This document shows, piece after piece, positions 35,757-46,955 of a stretch of DNA of 64,000 nucleotides. The translations under genes and the position numbers were made by a program. Position 1 is the stretch's first letter. Every line of letters starts with the position of its first letter. The notes below the pieces were generated by a model, which searched no databases, was not told the DNA's origin, and saw only the letters and a list, made by a program, of their open reading frames with translations. This DNA comes from Paenibacillus lemnae (lineage in GTDB: Bacteria > Bacillota > Bacilli > Paenibacillales > Paenibacillaceae), in NCBI RefSeq assembly GCF_012933385.1, contig NZ_JABBPN010000018.1, positions 1 to 64,000 on the forward strand, given 5' to 3'.

Positions 35757-35851
35757 AGCGGAGGTGACAAGTGATTCTGGAGAAGCGCCAGCGGTCGTAA
35801 GAACACTTGCCATCGCAGCCATGCAGAACGGTAACTTTTTACTTCAGTCTA
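35757..35851 (-). repeat. 95-bp dispersed repeat, copy B (inverted relative to copy A)
   Basis: Read on the minus strand, this stretch matches 18872-18965 from TAGACT to CCTCCGCT with about 11 substitutions and no length change. It occupies the purF-purM gap of 289 nt, where the other pur genes overlap or are closely spaced. Function unknown. Confidence 0.75.
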
Positions 35852-35924
35852 TATTAATTAATGTACTGAGACTTTCAAGGCATGAAACATATCAACCATC
35901 ATTCTCTAAAGGAGTGTATCGCGC

Positions 35925-36965
35925 GTGTCTGATACTTACAAAAACGCCGGTGTGGATATTGCGGCAGGCAATGAAGCCGTCGAGCGTATGAAGAAACATG
36001 TCAAAACCACATTCAGGCCTGAAGTGATGACGGATCTGGGCGGTTTTGGCGCACTGTTCCAATTGAATAAGGGCAACTATGAAGAGCCGGTTCTCGTCTC
36101 GGGTACCGATGGCGTCGGCACAAAGCTGAAGCTCGCATTTGCGATGGACCGTCATGACACCATCGGAATCGATGCTGTAGCGATGTGCGTAAACGATGTC
36201 GTGGTACAGGGTGCGGAGCCGCTCTTTTTTCTGGACTATCTAGCATGCGACAAGGTCATTCCGTCTAAAATCGAGTCGATCGTCAAAGGGATCGCGGATG
36301 GCTGTAACCAGGCTGGCTGCTCGCTGATCGGCGGAGAAACGGCGGAAATGCCGGGTATGTACAGTGAAGGCGAATATGATATTGCCGGTTTCACTGTAGG
36401 AATCGTTGATAAGAGCAAAATGATCAGCGGCCAGCATATTGCAGCAGGTGACACGGTGATCGGCCTTGCATCCAGCGGCGTGCACAGCAACGGCTTCTCC
36501 CTGGTTCGTAAGCTGCTGCTGGAGCAGTCCGGTTACACATTGGAACAGGAACTGCCAGAGCTCGGCGGTCGTCTGGGTGATGTGCTGCTGACCCCGACCA
36601 AAATTTATGTCAAACCGCTGCTGAAGCTGTTGAAAGAGATTCAAGTCAAAGGTATGGCACACATTACGGGCGGCGGATTCATCGAGAACATTCCTCGGAT
36701 GCTGCCGGAAGGTGTGAATGTCGAAATCGACTACGGCTCCTGGCCGATTCTCCCGGTGTTCAAGCTGATGCAGGAACAGGGCAGCATTTCGAACAAGGAC
36801 ATGTTCACTACGTTTAACATGGGGATCGGCATGGTTGTCATCGTATCGGAACAAGATGCGGCACAGGCACTGGATCTGCTGAAAGGAAACGGTGAAGAAG
36901 CGTATGTGATCGGACGCGTTACTTCAGGAGAGCGTGTGGTGACCTTTACGGGGGCGGAAGTGTAA
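35925..36965 (+). CDS. purM: AIR synthetase (PurM)
   Basis: This 346-aa ATP-dependent enzyme closes the imidazole ring of FGAM to AIR. Motifs: [15 protein letters not shown] (about 51-65), [36 protein letters not shown] and [13 protein letters not shown]. The start is GTG with AAAGGAG 10 nt upstream. It follows the only long gap of the purine cluster; its stop shares one base with the purN start. Confidence 0.96.
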   Translation: MSDTYKNAGVDIAAGNEAVERMKKHVKTTFRPEVMTDLGGFGALFQLNKGNYEEPVLVSGTDGVGTKLKLAFAMDRHDTIGIDAVAMCVNDVVVQGAEPLFFLDYLACDKVIPSKIESIVKGIADGCNQAGCSLIGGETAEMPGMYSEGEYDIAGFTVGIVDKSKMISGQHIAAGDTVIGLASSGVHSNGFSLVRKLLLEQSGYTLEQELPELGGRLGDVLLTPTKIYVKPLLKLLKEIQVKGMAHITGGGFIENIPRMLPEGVNVEIDYGSWPILPVFKLMQEQGSISNKDMFTTFNMGIGMVVIVSEQDAAQALDLLKGNGEEAYVIGRVTSGERVVTFTGAEV

Positions 36966-37582
36966 TGGCGGCTTACCGGATTGCCGTGTTTGCTTCCGGC
37001 ACCGGAAGCAACTTTCAGGCACTGGTGGATGCCCAGCGGCGCGGGGCGCTTCATGGCGGTGAAATTACGCTGCTCGTATCCGACAAGCCCATGGCGCCTG
37101 TTGTGCAGCGTGCCCGGGATGCCGGCATTGACGTTTTTCTGTTCCAGCCAAAAGATTACAGCAGCAGGGAAGATTATGAGCAGGAGATTTTGACAGAGCT
37201 GGAACGGCGTGAGGTCGATCTGATCGTGCTGGCTGGCTACATGCGGCTGCTGACTTCGGTGCTGGTTGAGCCTTACAGCGGGCGGATGATCAACATTCAT
37301 CCTTCGCTGCTGCCTGCTTTTGTAGGGAAGGACGCGGTTGGACAAGCGCTGCAATACGGTGTGAAAACTACCGGCGTTACGGTGCACTACGTCGATGGCG
37401 GCATGGACACAGGACCAGTCATTGCCCAGCGGGCGCTGGATATCCTGCCTGAGGATGATCAGGAGTCTTTGACGAAAAGGATTCACAGTGTAGAACAACA
37501 GCTGTATCCTGAAGTCGTATCCTGGTTCGCACAGGGCCAGGTAAGACTGAACGGCCGTCATGTGAGCCTAAAACGAACGTGA
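36965..37582 (+). CDS. purN: GAR transformylase (PurN)
   Basis: This 205-aa enzyme transfers the formyl group of 10-formyl-THF to GAR. It has the start RIAVFASGTGSNFQAL (about 5-20), AGYMRLL, catalytic Asn/His in NIHPSLLPAF and Asp in HYVDGGMDTGPVI. The stop of purM and this ATG overlap by one base (TAATG), giving tight coupling. Confidence 0.96.
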   Translation: MAAYRIAVFASGTGSNFQALVDAQRRGALHGGEITLLVSDKPMAPVVQRARDAGIDVFLFQPKDYSSREDYEQEILTELERREVDLIVLAGYMRLLTSVLVEPYSGRMINIHPSLLPAFVGKDAVGQALQYGVKTTGVTVHYVDGGMDTGPVIAQRALDILPEDDQESLTKRIHSVEQQLYPEVVSWFAQGQVRLNGRHVSLKRT

Positions 37583-37749
37583 TGCGACAGAATAACTGAT
37601 CCAGCCTATCAGCAGACAAAACTTGTAACGTGGCGGGTCTGTTCGATATTTCTCGGGAAATACTCTTTCATATCCGGGGTATCGACAGCATCACCTCAAA
37701 AAGGATAGCGTGTGAGTTGAACTTTTCAACAAATAGGGAGGAATCTTAC
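37583..37749 (+). other. purN-purH gap, no gene seen
   Basis: The 167-nt gap has an open frame in phase with purH but no family similarity, and purH has its own ribosome site. A short TTGAA-CTT-TTCAA inverted repeat lies near 37718. No terminator or clear promoter is visible. Confidence 0.5.
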
Positions 37750-39297
<1,548 letters not shown>

Positions 39298-39307
39298 ACA
39301 AGGAATG

Positions 39308-39367
39308 AAGGAACCGCATTCCGGAAGCGGGGCGGGAAACTGCGCTTCCGGCGATGGGGTTCTTTTG
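39308..39367 (+). terminator. Terminator-like hairpin between purH and purD
   Basis: GGAACCGCATTCCGGAAGCG and CGCTTCCGGCGATGGGGTTC form a long imperfect stem followed by TTTT. It may cause partial termination before purD, which lies 65 nt further on. Confidence 0.7.
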
Positions 39368-39432
39368 CTGTATAAAACATTTATGCTATAAAAGATGATA
39401 CGGGTTATAACCATGACAATGGAGGGTGAATT

Positions 39433-40701
39433 ATGGATATTTTAGTGATCGGCGGAGGCGGACGTGAGCATGCCATCGTGTGGGCGCTGGCGCAGAGCCC
39501 GAATGCAGGAACGATCTACTGTGCACCGGGAAATGCCGGTATTGCCCAGGTTGCAGAGTGTGTACCGATTGCTGTGGGTGAATTTGAGCAATTAAAAGAT
39601 TTTGCTGTGGAAAAAAAGGTGGGCCTGGTCGTTGTCGGACCGGACGATCCACTCGCGGATGGGATTGTCGACGTGCTGGAAGAGGCTGGACTGGCGGTAT
39701 TCGGACCGCGCAAGAATGCAGCCGAGATTGAAGGCAGCAAAACCTTTATGAAGGATCTGCTGCATAAATACCAGATTCCGACTGCGGCGTACGAAAAATT
39801 CGACAACTTTGAACAGGCACTGGCTTATCTTCAGAGCCAAAAAGCTCCGATTGTCATCAAAGCGGACGGCCTGGCGGCTGGTAAAGGTGTAACCGTAGCC
39901 CGCACGATGGACGAGGCGGAGCAGGCGCTGCGTGACATTATGGAATCGAAGGTATTTGGGGATGCCGGCAGCCGTGTCGTGATTGAGGAGTTTCTGGAAG
40001 GACAGGAGATGTCCATTCTGGCTTTTGTCGATGGTGAGACTGTGAAGCCGATGTCGGCAGCTCAGGACCACAAGCCGGCCTTTGACGGGGATCTTGGACC
40101 GAATACGGGCGGAATGGGTACATATTCCCCGCTGCCGCATATTCCGGAATCCATTATCGAAGATGCGGTAGAAAATATCATCAAGCCGACAGCGAAAGCT
40201 ATGGTGTCTGAAGGACGCCCGTTCCGAGGTGTGCTGTTCGCAGGTTTAATGATTACGCCTGAAGGTCAGGTTAAAACGATCGAGTTTAATGCACGTTTTG
40301 GCGATCCTGAAACGCAAGTGGTGCTTCCTCGGCTGAAAACCGACCTGCTCGAGGTCTTTTTGGCAGCGGTTAACGGTAACCTGGCGGATCTTACTCTGGA
40401 ATGGCGTACAGAAGCTGCTGTATGCGTGATTTTGGCTTCCGGCGGTTACCCGGCATCTTATCCGAAAGGCCTGCCGATTTCGGGTCTGGACAGCACGGAT
40501 GATACGTCGATCGTATTTCATGCCGGAACCTCCACGAATGAAGAGGGAGCATGTGTTACAAACGGCGGACGAGTCCTTGGTGTCGTGGGTCTGGGTGAAG
40601 ATATCACATCTGCCCGCCAGAACGCTTATAAACGCGCGGAGAGCATTACATTTGAAGGCAAGCATTACCGTACGGACATTGCAGCCAAAGCTTTAAAATA
40701 A
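39433..40701 (+). CDS. purD: GAR synthetase (PurD)
   Basis: This 422-aa ATP-grasp enzyme joins glycine to phosphoribosylamine. Segments: ILVIGGGGREHAIVWAL (about 3-19), GPDDPLADGIVD, the ATP-grasp IKADGLAAGKGVTVA, DHKPAFDGDLGPNTGGMGTYSP and EFNARFGDPETQVVLPR. RBS GGAGGGTG precedes the ATG. It is the last gene of the purine cluster, followed by a strong terminator. Confidence 0.96.
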   Translation: MDILVIGGGGREHAIVWALAQSPNAGTIYCAPGNAGIAQVAECVPIAVGEFEQLKDFAVEKKVGLVVVGPDDPLADGIVDVLEEAGLAVFGPRKNAAEIEGSKTFMKDLLHKYQIPTAAYEKFDNFEQALAYLQSQKAPIVIKADGLAAGKGVTVARTMDEAEQALRDIMESKVFGDAGSRVVIEEFLEGQEMSILAFVDGETVKPMSAAQDHKPAFDGDLGPNTGGMGTYSPLPHIPESIIEDAVENIIKPTAKAMVSEGRPFRGVLFAGLMITPEGQVKTIEFNARFGDPETQVVLPRLKTDLLEVFLAAVNGNLADLTLEWRTEAAVCVILASGGYPASYPKGLPISGLDSTDDTSIVFHAGTSTNEEGACVTNGGRVLGVVGLGEDITSARQNAYKRAESITFEGKHYRTDIAAKALK

Positions 40702-40749
40702 AGCGCAGCAACGATGTTTAAATTTTCTCCCGATTAAGGTATAAATGAA

Positions 40750-40779
40750 GGACCTGCTGCATAGCAGGTCTTTTTTTTA
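40750..40779 (+). terminator. Terminator of the purine operon
   Basis: A short perfect stem GACCTGCT / AGCAGGTC with a 4-nt loop is followed by nine T residues. Confidence 0.92.
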
Positions 40780-40785
40780 ATTCAC

Positions 40786-40801
40786 GCGCAAACGTTTGTG
40801 C
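40786..40801 (+). promoter_or_regulatory. LacI-family operator, site 1
   Basis: GCGCAAACGTTTGTGC is a near-perfect palindrome centred on CG, of the GCAAACGTTTGC type used by MalR-like and other LacI-family repressors. It lies about 160 nt upstream of site 2. Confidence 0.75.
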
Positions 40802-40946
40802 AATAATGAGCCATTTTTAGCATTATTCTTGCATGAAAGCTGGCAGTAAGCATATATTTTATTTAAAAAAATGTGATATCTTTCGAAAAAGAGAGAAATC
40901 AGCCGTTATATGAAGATAATTTAAAGTTAGATGGCAAAATCACTAT

Positions 40947-40986
40947 GTGCAAACGTTTTTACAATACCTGACGTCTGTTGTATGAT
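40947..40986 (+). promoter_or_regulatory. Promoter of the sugar importer operon with LacI-family operator site 2
   Basis: GTGCAAACGTTTTTAC (40947-40962) is a second operator overlapping the -35 TTTACA (40958-40963). After 17 nt comes the -10 TATGAT (40981-40986). The overlap means a bound repressor would block RNA polymerase. The leader to the first gene is about 135 nt. Confidence 0.8.
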
Positions 40987-41074
40987 GTTTTCAGTGAATG
41001 AAGCGCTTTCTCATCAAAGATGGCCCAGTTTAATTTCATCTCTACATAAAATAATAGTGAGTATGAAATTTTTC

Positions 41075-41090
41075 TGAAATCGTTTGCGCA
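41075..41090 (+). promoter_or_regulatory. LacI-family operator, site 3
   Basis: TGAAATCGTTTGCGCA is a third, less symmetric operator inside the transcribed leader, 40 nt before the start codon. Three sites permit DNA looping or joint control by CcpA; both are inferences. Confidence 0.6.
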
Positions 41091-41129
41091 GATTTCAAAG
41101 AACGATATATCGAGAGGGGTTATCTTGGA

Positions 41130-42452
41130 ATGAAGATGAAAAAAGTTCTGACACTTGCTGCTGCGTTTACGATGGCATTCTCCATTACAGCATGTGGAGG
41201 CGGAGGTAATACTGCATCACCTGAAACACCTGCACCGGCACCTGCACCGGCAGAAACGGCGAAAACCGATCCGCCTCCTGCAGATGCACCTGAGTTCGCA
41301 CCGGAAGAAGGCGCAAAGCTGGTAGTCTGGGAGAGTAAAGATGAAAGAGCTTATACTGACGAAGTAATTAAAGCGTTTACTGAAAAATATGGTGTAGAAG
41401 TAACTTTGGAAGAGATGGCACCTACTGATCAGCTGACCAAGCTTTCACAGGATGGACCATCCGGTCTCGCAGCAGACGTAGTCATTTTCCCTCATGATCA
41501 GCTGGGCAGAGCTGCATCTTCAAATCTTGTGGCGCCTAACGATGTGTTTGAGGTAGAAACAATACAAGCGAATACAGAGTCTGCGATCCAGGGCGTAACA
41601 TATAACGATACATTATACGGGTATCCTCGCGCGGCTGAAACCTATCTGATGTACTACAACAAAGAATTGATCCAAGAGGCTCCTAAAAGCTTTGAAGAAG
41701 TTATTGAATTCAGCGAAGGATTCACAGACAATGCTAAAAATAAATACGGCGTTATGTGGGAAACAGGGAACCTGTACTTCACGTACCCGTTCCTGGCTTC
41801 GAATGGCGGTTATATCTTCGGAAATAACGGTACAGATGTAAAGGACATCGGTCTTAATAATGAAGGTGCAGTAAAGAGCATGGAGGTTTACCAAAGCCTG
41901 AACAAGGTGCTGCCTGTTAAAGCAGGTGACATCACTCCAGACATCAAGAGATCCCTCTTTACCGCAGGAGATCTGGCGATTGATATTAACGGTCCTTGGG
42001 AGCTGAGCGCTTACAAAGAAGCACTCGGCGACAACCTGGGTGTGGCTCCAATTCCAACGATTGCCGGGCAGCCTGCTGTATCCCTTGCCGGGATCAAAGC
42101 TTGGTATGTCAATGCCTATACTGATTATCCTAAAGCAGCCCGTCTGTTTGCAAACTTCGCAACAAATGAAGAAAATCAGCTGAAACTCAGCAGTCTGGTT
42201 GGCTCAGTTCCGACAAACAAAGCTGCTCAAGAATCTGATCAAATTAAAAATGATCCTTATGTGTCTGCATTCACCGAGCAGTTTAACAGCTCTGTTCCAA
42301 TGCCATCTGTTCCTCAGATGAACAACGTCTGGTCTCCGGTAGGCGCGGCTCTGACTGAAATTTGGGATAACAATAAGGATATCAAAGCTTCCTTGGACAA
42401 CGCTGTGAAACAGCTTCAGGAACTGAACAGCGGAACAGGGGAAGCAAAATAA
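41130..42452 (+). CDS. Maltodextrin- or galactan-type ABC substrate-binding lipoprotein
   Basis: This 440-aa MalE-class protein has a lipoprotein signal with lipobox ITAC (about 20-23) and then a Pro/Ala repeat linker (PAPAPAPAETA). The binding fold shows KLVVWESKDERAYTDEVIKAF, VVIFPHDQLG, YGYPRAAETYLMYYNKELI and DLAIDINGPWELSAY, close to MalE/MdxE/GanS types. It heads an operon with two permeases. The secreted CGTase 5 kb away favours malto-oligosaccharides or cyclodextrins as substrate; galacto-oligosaccharides remain possible. Confidence 0.88.
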   Translation: MKMKKVLTLAAAFTMAFSITACGGGGNTASPETPAPAPAPAETAKTDPPPADAPEFAPEEGAKLVVWESKDERAYTDEVIKAFTEKYGVEVTLEEMAPTDQLTKLSQDGPSGLAADVVIFPHDQLGRAASSNLVAPNDVFEVETIQANTESAIQGVTYNDTLYGYPRAAETYLMYYNKELIQEAPKSFEEVIEFSEGFTDNAKNKYGVMWETGNLYFTYPFLASNGGYIFGNNGTDVKDIGLNNEGAVKSMEVYQSLNKVLPVKAGDITPDIKRSLFTAGDLAIDINGPWELSAYKEALGDNLGVAPIPTIAGQPAVSLAGIKAWYVNAYTDYPKAARLFANFATNEENQLKLSSLVGSVPTNKAAQESDQIKNDPYVSAFTEQFNSSVPMPSVPQMNNVWSPVGAALTEIWDNNKDIKASLDNAVKQLQELNSGTGEAK

Positions 42453-42488
42453 AAAAAGAATAGTAAAAATGTTTGTGAAAAAGATGTT

Positions 42489-42511
42489 CACCCGCCGTAA
42501 GCCGGCGGGTG
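42489..42511 (+). other. GC-rich stem-loop between binding protein and MalF-type permease genes
   Basis: CACCCGCCG / CCGGCGGGTG arms form a tight hairpin without a T-run. As with 3336-3382, it lies just after a binding-protein gene and probably protects that part of the mRNA or lowers downstream expression. Confidence 0.65.
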
Positions 42512-42547
42512 ATTCCTCGATTATACGGAGAGGAGAATGGATGGAGC

Positions 42548-43861
42548 ATGCGTCAACATCGAACAACAGCAGCCGTATTGTCTGCAATATGTATGGGATT
42601 CGGTCAGTTGTATAATCGCCAATGGATTAAGGGAATCATCTTAAGCTTAATTGGAATCGCAGGCTTGTATTTTTTCATTACAAGTATTGGAGGTTACCTC
42701 TGGGGAATTATCACGCTTGGAGAAAAAGGCAATCATTTTGAAATGGTTGACGGAATGAACAAGCTTGTACGAGGCGATCACTCAATTGAACTGATGATTG
42801 AAGGGCTGATCGTACTGCTCTTGCTTGCTCTTTATCTGATTGCATATTATGCAAATATTAAAAATGCATACAACGCGGGAAAGCAAAGGGATTTGGGCCA
42901 AAAGCCTAATACGTTCATGAAAACCCTTAACTATATTTTTGAAGTCAAATTTGCGCAATCCTTTCTAACTCTCCCGGCGATTGGGATTCTATTCTTTACG
43001 ATTATGCCAATTATCTTCATGGTCATGCTGGCCTTTACTAATTATTCCGCACCGAACAATACACCTCCTGCCAATCTTGTGGATTGGGTTGGTTTTGAAA
43101 CATTCACCAGCCTGGTTGCTCTAAAATCGTGGAGCCATACGTTTTATGGCGTACTGATATGGACCCTTATCTGGGCTGTACTGGCTACAGTTACCACATA
43201 TTTCGGCGGTATGATGGTAGCGCTTCTTATTCAGCAAAAAGGCATTCGCTTTAAAGGCGTATGGCGCGTTATTCTCATTATCCCGTATGCAATTCCTCAG
43301 CTGATCTCTCTGCTGGTCATGCGCAACCTGTTTAACGGCCAGTTCGGTCCGATCAACCAATATTTTAAATATTTTGGACTTGATGGTCTTCCTTGGCTGA
43401 CGGATCCATTCTGGGCGAAGGTAACGGTAATTGTCGTTAATATGTGGGTCGGTATCCCGGTATCAATGCTCCTAATTATCAGTGTATTAACAACCATCCC
43501 GAAAGACCTTTACGAAGCAGCGGAGGTTGATGGTGCTACAGGGTACCGGAAATTCAAAATCATTACCCTGCCGATGATCCTGTTCTCGACAGCTCCGGTG
43601 CTGATTGCACAGTTTGCCGGAAACATTAATAACTTTAACGCGATTTTCCTGCTGACCAATGGTAATCCAGTGGTCGGAGACTATCAATATGCTGGAGCCA
43701 CAGACCTGCTCGTTACCTGGCTCTATAAGCTGACACTGGATCAAGAGCGATATAATATGGCCTCTGCTGTCGGCATCATCATTTTCCTGATTATCGCGAG
43801 CTTCTCCATTTACAACTACCGCAGATCGAGATCGTTTAAAGAGGAGGACATGATTCAATAA
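42548..43861 (+). CDS. Sugar ABC transporter permease, MalF/MdxF/GanP type
   Basis: This 437-aa permease has the N-terminal extension of the MalF class (CMGFGQLYNRQWIKGI at about 16-31, two extra membrane helices) and the EAA loop YEAAEVDGATGYRKFKIITLP at about 318-338. ATG 42548 is the only ATG in frame near the start; an alternative GTG at 42509 lies in the hairpin. It overlaps the next permease by one base. Both MdxF and GanP have this architecture, so the substrate is not settled. Confidence 0.9.
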   Translation: MRQHRTTAAVLSAICMGFGQLYNRQWIKGIILSLIGIAGLYFFITSIGGYLWGIITLGEKGNHFEMVDGMNKLVRGDHSIELMIEGLIVLLLLALYLIAYYANIKNAYNAGKQRDLGQKPNTFMKTLNYIFEVKFAQSFLTLPAIGILFFTIMPIIFMVMLAFTNYSAPNNTPPANLVDWVGFETFTSLVALKSWSHTFYGVLIWTLIWAVLATVTTYFGGMMVALLIQQKGIRFKGVWRVILIIPYAIPQLISLLVMRNLFNGQFGPINQYFKYFGLDGLPWLTDPFWAKVTVIVVNMWVGIPVSMLLIISVLTTIPKDLYEAAEVDGATGYRKFKIITLPMILFSTAPVLIAQFAGNINNFNAIFLLTNGNPVVGDYQYAGATDLLVTWLYKLTLDQERYNMASAVGIIIFLIIASFSIYNYRRSRSFKEEDMIQ

Positions 43862-44703
43862 TGGGAATCAAGCTGAAGAACACTATTCGTCTGACGCTCA
43901 GTTACATTCTTCTCGTTATCATTGCTATCTGCTGTATTTATCCAGCTGCTTGGGTAATTCTTTCATCTTTACGTCCAGGTAAGTCCTTGTACAGTAAGAC
44001 GTTCATTCCGGAAACCTTTACAATATCACATTATCAGGAACTGTTTACGTCTAAAACATTTATGTTTACGACCTGGTATGGCAACACATTGAAAATTGCT
44101 GTCATATCCATGCTGATTGGTACCCTGCTGGTACTGCTGACCAGCTACTCGGTCTCCCGTTTCCGGTTTAAAGGACGCAAGAATGCATTGTCCACCATTC
44201 TCGTGCTGGGAATGTTCCCGGGATTTATGAGCATGATTGCGATTTACATTCTGCTGAACTCCCTTGAGCTGCTGAATACGCATATGGCATTGATTATAGT
44301 GTATGCGGCAGGTGCCCCCCTCGGAGGTACATTGATTATGAAGGGATTTCTGGATACCATCCCTCGGAGTCTGGATGAGGCGGCCAAGATTGACGGGGCA
44401 ACGAATTTTGCGATTTTCCGCAAAATCATTCTTCCGCTCTCCAAGCCGATGATCACCTACATGGCACTGACGCTGTTTGTCGGTCCCTGGGTTGATTTTA
44501 TCTTCGCCCGTCTGGTGCTTCGGACACCGGAGAATTGGACACTGGCTGTTGGCCTGTGGGATTTAGTCAACTCTCAGCAGAATAGTAACTTTACGCTTTT
44601 TGCGGCAGCGTCCGTACTCATCGCACTGCCGATTACGATTTTGTTCGTATTCCTGCAGCGTCTGCTGGTAGACGGCATGACGGCAGGAGCAAGCAAAGGC
44701 TAA
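43861..44703 (+). CDS. Sugar ABC transporter permease, MalG/MdxG/GanQ type
   Basis: This 280-aa permease has six membrane segments and an EAA loop (LDEAAKIDGATNFAIFRKIILP at about 172-193), ending in LLVDGMTAGASKG. It overlaps the preceding gene by one base (TAATG). No ATPase gene follows; as in other Firmicutes a general MsmX-type ATPase may energise both importers in this window. Confidence 0.92.
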   Translation: MGIKLKNTIRLTLSYILLVIIAICCIYPAAWVILSSLRPGKSLYSKTFIPETFTISHYQELFTSKTFMFTTWYGNTLKIAVISMLIGTLLVLLTSYSVSRFRFKGRKNALSTILVLGMFPGFMSMIAIYILLNSLELLNTHMALIIVYAAGAPLGGTLIMKGFLDTIPRSLDEAAKIDGATNFAIFRKIILPLSKPMITYMALTLFVGPWVDFIFARLVLRTPENWTLAVGLWDLVNSQQNSNFTLFAAASVLIALPITILFVFLQRLLVDGMTAGASKG

Positions 44704-44743
44704 GTCTTATATATCAATAATTCTACCAAGAGAAATGACATCA

Positions 44744-44779
44744 AGAGACACAGGCTGAATCATGCTGTGTCTCTTTGTT
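44744..44779 (+). terminator. Terminator after the sugar importer operon
   Basis: Perfect arms AGAGACACAG / CTGTGTCTCT with an 11-nt loop are followed by TTGTTC, a weak T-run. Confidence 0.75.
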
Positions 44780-44808
44780 CTAACAGAAGAAAACTGGGGG
44801 TACATAAC

Positions 44809-46842
44809 GTGGATATGAAGCGCTTACAATTTAAGTCGGTTGGAATGAAGCTGTTTGTGGTTTTTTTTGCAGCCATTGTATTGTTGTCTTCAGTATTGGG
44901 GTGGATTTCCTATTCTGTTTCCAGAGACACGGTACTGGAGCAGGTATCGGAGGCTACGTTGGGACAGGTCGCTCAGGCTGGGGACAAGATTGACTTCTTG
45001 TTCGCACAATATGAAGGGTTGTCGAAGCAGCTGGCGGTAGATACGTTACTTCGTGAGGATCTCGTTACGGTCAGTAATCCTGGTGTAGGCATCGTGGAGA
45101 AGACAGCTTCTGAGACGCGAATCCGCGAACGGTTGAATGGCATTGTCAATATGGATAATAAGCTGCAGGGTGTGCGTCTTGTAGCCCTGAATCTCGGAAC
45201 CTCGAACTCGTACAGCTCGGTTGGAGCATCAGGTACCACGTCATCGGAAGCGATTAAGACAAAAATAGATCAGGTTGTGAAGGCCAATGGGCAGACCGTC
45301 TGGTTCCCATCCGAGGCCAAAGGTTTCATGGGAAATGAAACAAAGGCGACAATCAGTATGGGACGTTTGCTGAAGAACCTGAATTTCCCACAGGCGACCT
45401 ATGTATTAGTCATGGATGTGAAGGAACGCGCTATTGGTGACATGCTGGGTAATGTCCAAATTGGTCAGAACGGCAAGCTTCGGGTACTGACAGCGGAAAA
45501 CCGGATTGTTTACGATCCGGATGTGAATAACCTGATGCAGACTTCTGAAATCGTTGTGCCTGCAAATAGCGGAGATCAGGGAACATTTTATACCGAGCAG
45601 GATCAAATGGTCGTGTATCAGCAGATGAAGACCGCACCTTGGCTTCTGGCCGGATATGCGCCTTCCGGGGACTTTTTGCAGGCAACGGACAAGCTGTGGA
45701 TGGTAACACTGATTGTTGTTGGAGCTGCTATTCTCATCGCCGTGCTGATTGGCTTGTATATGATGAGGGATATCGGCAAACCGCTGAACGACATTTGTCT
45801 GTTAATGGAAGAAGGAGAGCAGGGCAATCTGCAGGTAAGGACAAGCTTTCATCGGCAGGACGAAATCGGCAGGCTGGGGAAAAGCTTTAACCGCATGATG
45901 GAGCAGATATCAAACCTCGCGGATCAGACCCGGTTGTCTGCTCAACAGGTGCTGCTAACAGCGGGAGAGCTTGCTGAAGTGTCCCGGAGTACCTCCCAGT
46001 CTGCCGGGGAAATCGCTGCTGCGATGGAACAGATTTCGCAGGGTGCCGGAAGCTTGGCGGTTCAGGCAGAGCAAGAGAATCATCTGGCTGATCATATCGG
46101 AACTCAAATGAGCAGGGTGACAGAGTCCAATACCATTATGCAGGGAGCCGCAGATGATGTGCTTGAGGTTGCCGGTGTGGGCAGCGGGCATATGACCCGA
46201 TTGGTAGAGAAAACGGAACAGATTAATCGTGTGAACCGTAAAATCGTTCATGATGCCGAGCAGCTCAAGGAAAAAACGTCTTCTATTCATAAAATATTGG
46301 AACTCATGAACGAGATCACGAAACAAACCAATATCCTGTCGATGAATGCGACGATTGAAGCAGCCAGAGCGGGCGCGGCAGGAAAAGGATTTATGGTTGT
46401 GGCTGATGAGATCCGGGAGCTGGCCGTGCGTTCCAAGCAATCTATTGGAACGGTAGCTGCCATTACAATGGAGATACATCAGGAGGTTCAGCATGCGGTG
46501 GATGCTCTGAAAAATTCCTCTCCGATGTTTGATGAGCAGCTGCATTCCGTCCAGGAGGCTCAAGAGGTGTTCGGAAATGTGCGGCAGCAGATGGACGGAT
46601 TTCTTTCAGAAATACAGGATTCCACGACATCGATACAGGGACTTCTGGACTCTCAGAAGCTGTTGACGGATTCCATCACATCCGGTGCATCCATTGTGCA
46701 AGAAACGAATGCCGCCACGGAGGAGGTTGCTTCCATGTCCGCCGAGCAGCATCGGGTAAGCGAGAGACTCGTGTCATTGTCCGGCACGCTGGAAAAACTG
46801 TCAAAACAGCTGGAAGAGTCACTGGTGCGTTTTCGGACATAG
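44809..46842 (+). CDS. Methyl-accepting chemotaxis protein
   Basis: This 677-aa receptor has TM1 (about 12-34), an extracellular dCache-like sensor region (about 35-280), TM2 (about 290-315), a HAMP segment, and a cytoplasmic coiled-coil signalling domain. The hairpin tip is ITKQTNILSMNATIEAARAGAAGKGF and binds CheA/CheW. GTG 44809 is chosen because GGGGG lies 8 nt upstream; ATG 44815 is possible. Being next to the sugar importer it may detect the same sugars, directly or through the binding protein. Confidence 0.92.
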   Translation: MDMKRLQFKSVGMKLFVVFFAAIVLLSSVLGWISYSVSRDTVLEQVSEATLGQVAQAGDKIDFLFAQYEGLSKQLAVDTLLREDLVTVSNPGVGIVEKTASETRIRERLNGIVNMDNKLQGVRLVALNLGTSNSYSSVGASGTTSSEAIKTKIDQVVKANGQTVWFPSEAKGFMGNETKATISMGRLLKNLNFPQATYVLVMDVKERAIGDMLGNVQIGQNGKLRVLTAENRIVYDPDVNNLMQTSEIVVPANSGDQGTFYTEQDQMVVYQQMKTAPWLLAGYAPSGDFLQATDKLWMVTLIVVGAAILIAVLIGLYMMRDIGKPLNDICLLMEEGEQGNLQVRTSFHRQDEIGRLGKSFNRMMEQISNLADQTRLSAQQVLLTAGELAEVSRSTSQSAGEIAAAMEQISQGAGSLAVQAEQENHLADHIGTQMSRVTESNTIMQGAADDVLEVAGVGSGHMTRLVEKTEQINRVNRKIVHDAEQLKEKTSSIHKILELMNEITKQTNILSMNATIEAARAGAAGKGFMVVADEIRELAVRSKQSIGTVAAITMEIHQEVQHAVDALKNSSPMFDEQLHSVQEAQEVFGNVRQQMDGFLSEIQDSTTSIQGLLDSQKLLTDSITSGASIVQETNAATEEVASMSAEQHRVSERLVSLSGTLEKLSKQLEESLVRFRT

Positions 46843-46955
46843 GGAATTCAACCAAATATAAATATTAAAGTTGAAATTATAAAAAACCTGTTTTTTTTAC
46901 TATAACTATGTTAGTATCCATATTATTACATGGTACAAAAAGGGAGATGATTCGC

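Noticed and set aside
35764-35991. 75-codon frame in the purF-purM gap
   Set aside because: It starts inside the 95-bp dispersed repeat, runs into purM in another phase and has no ribosome site.
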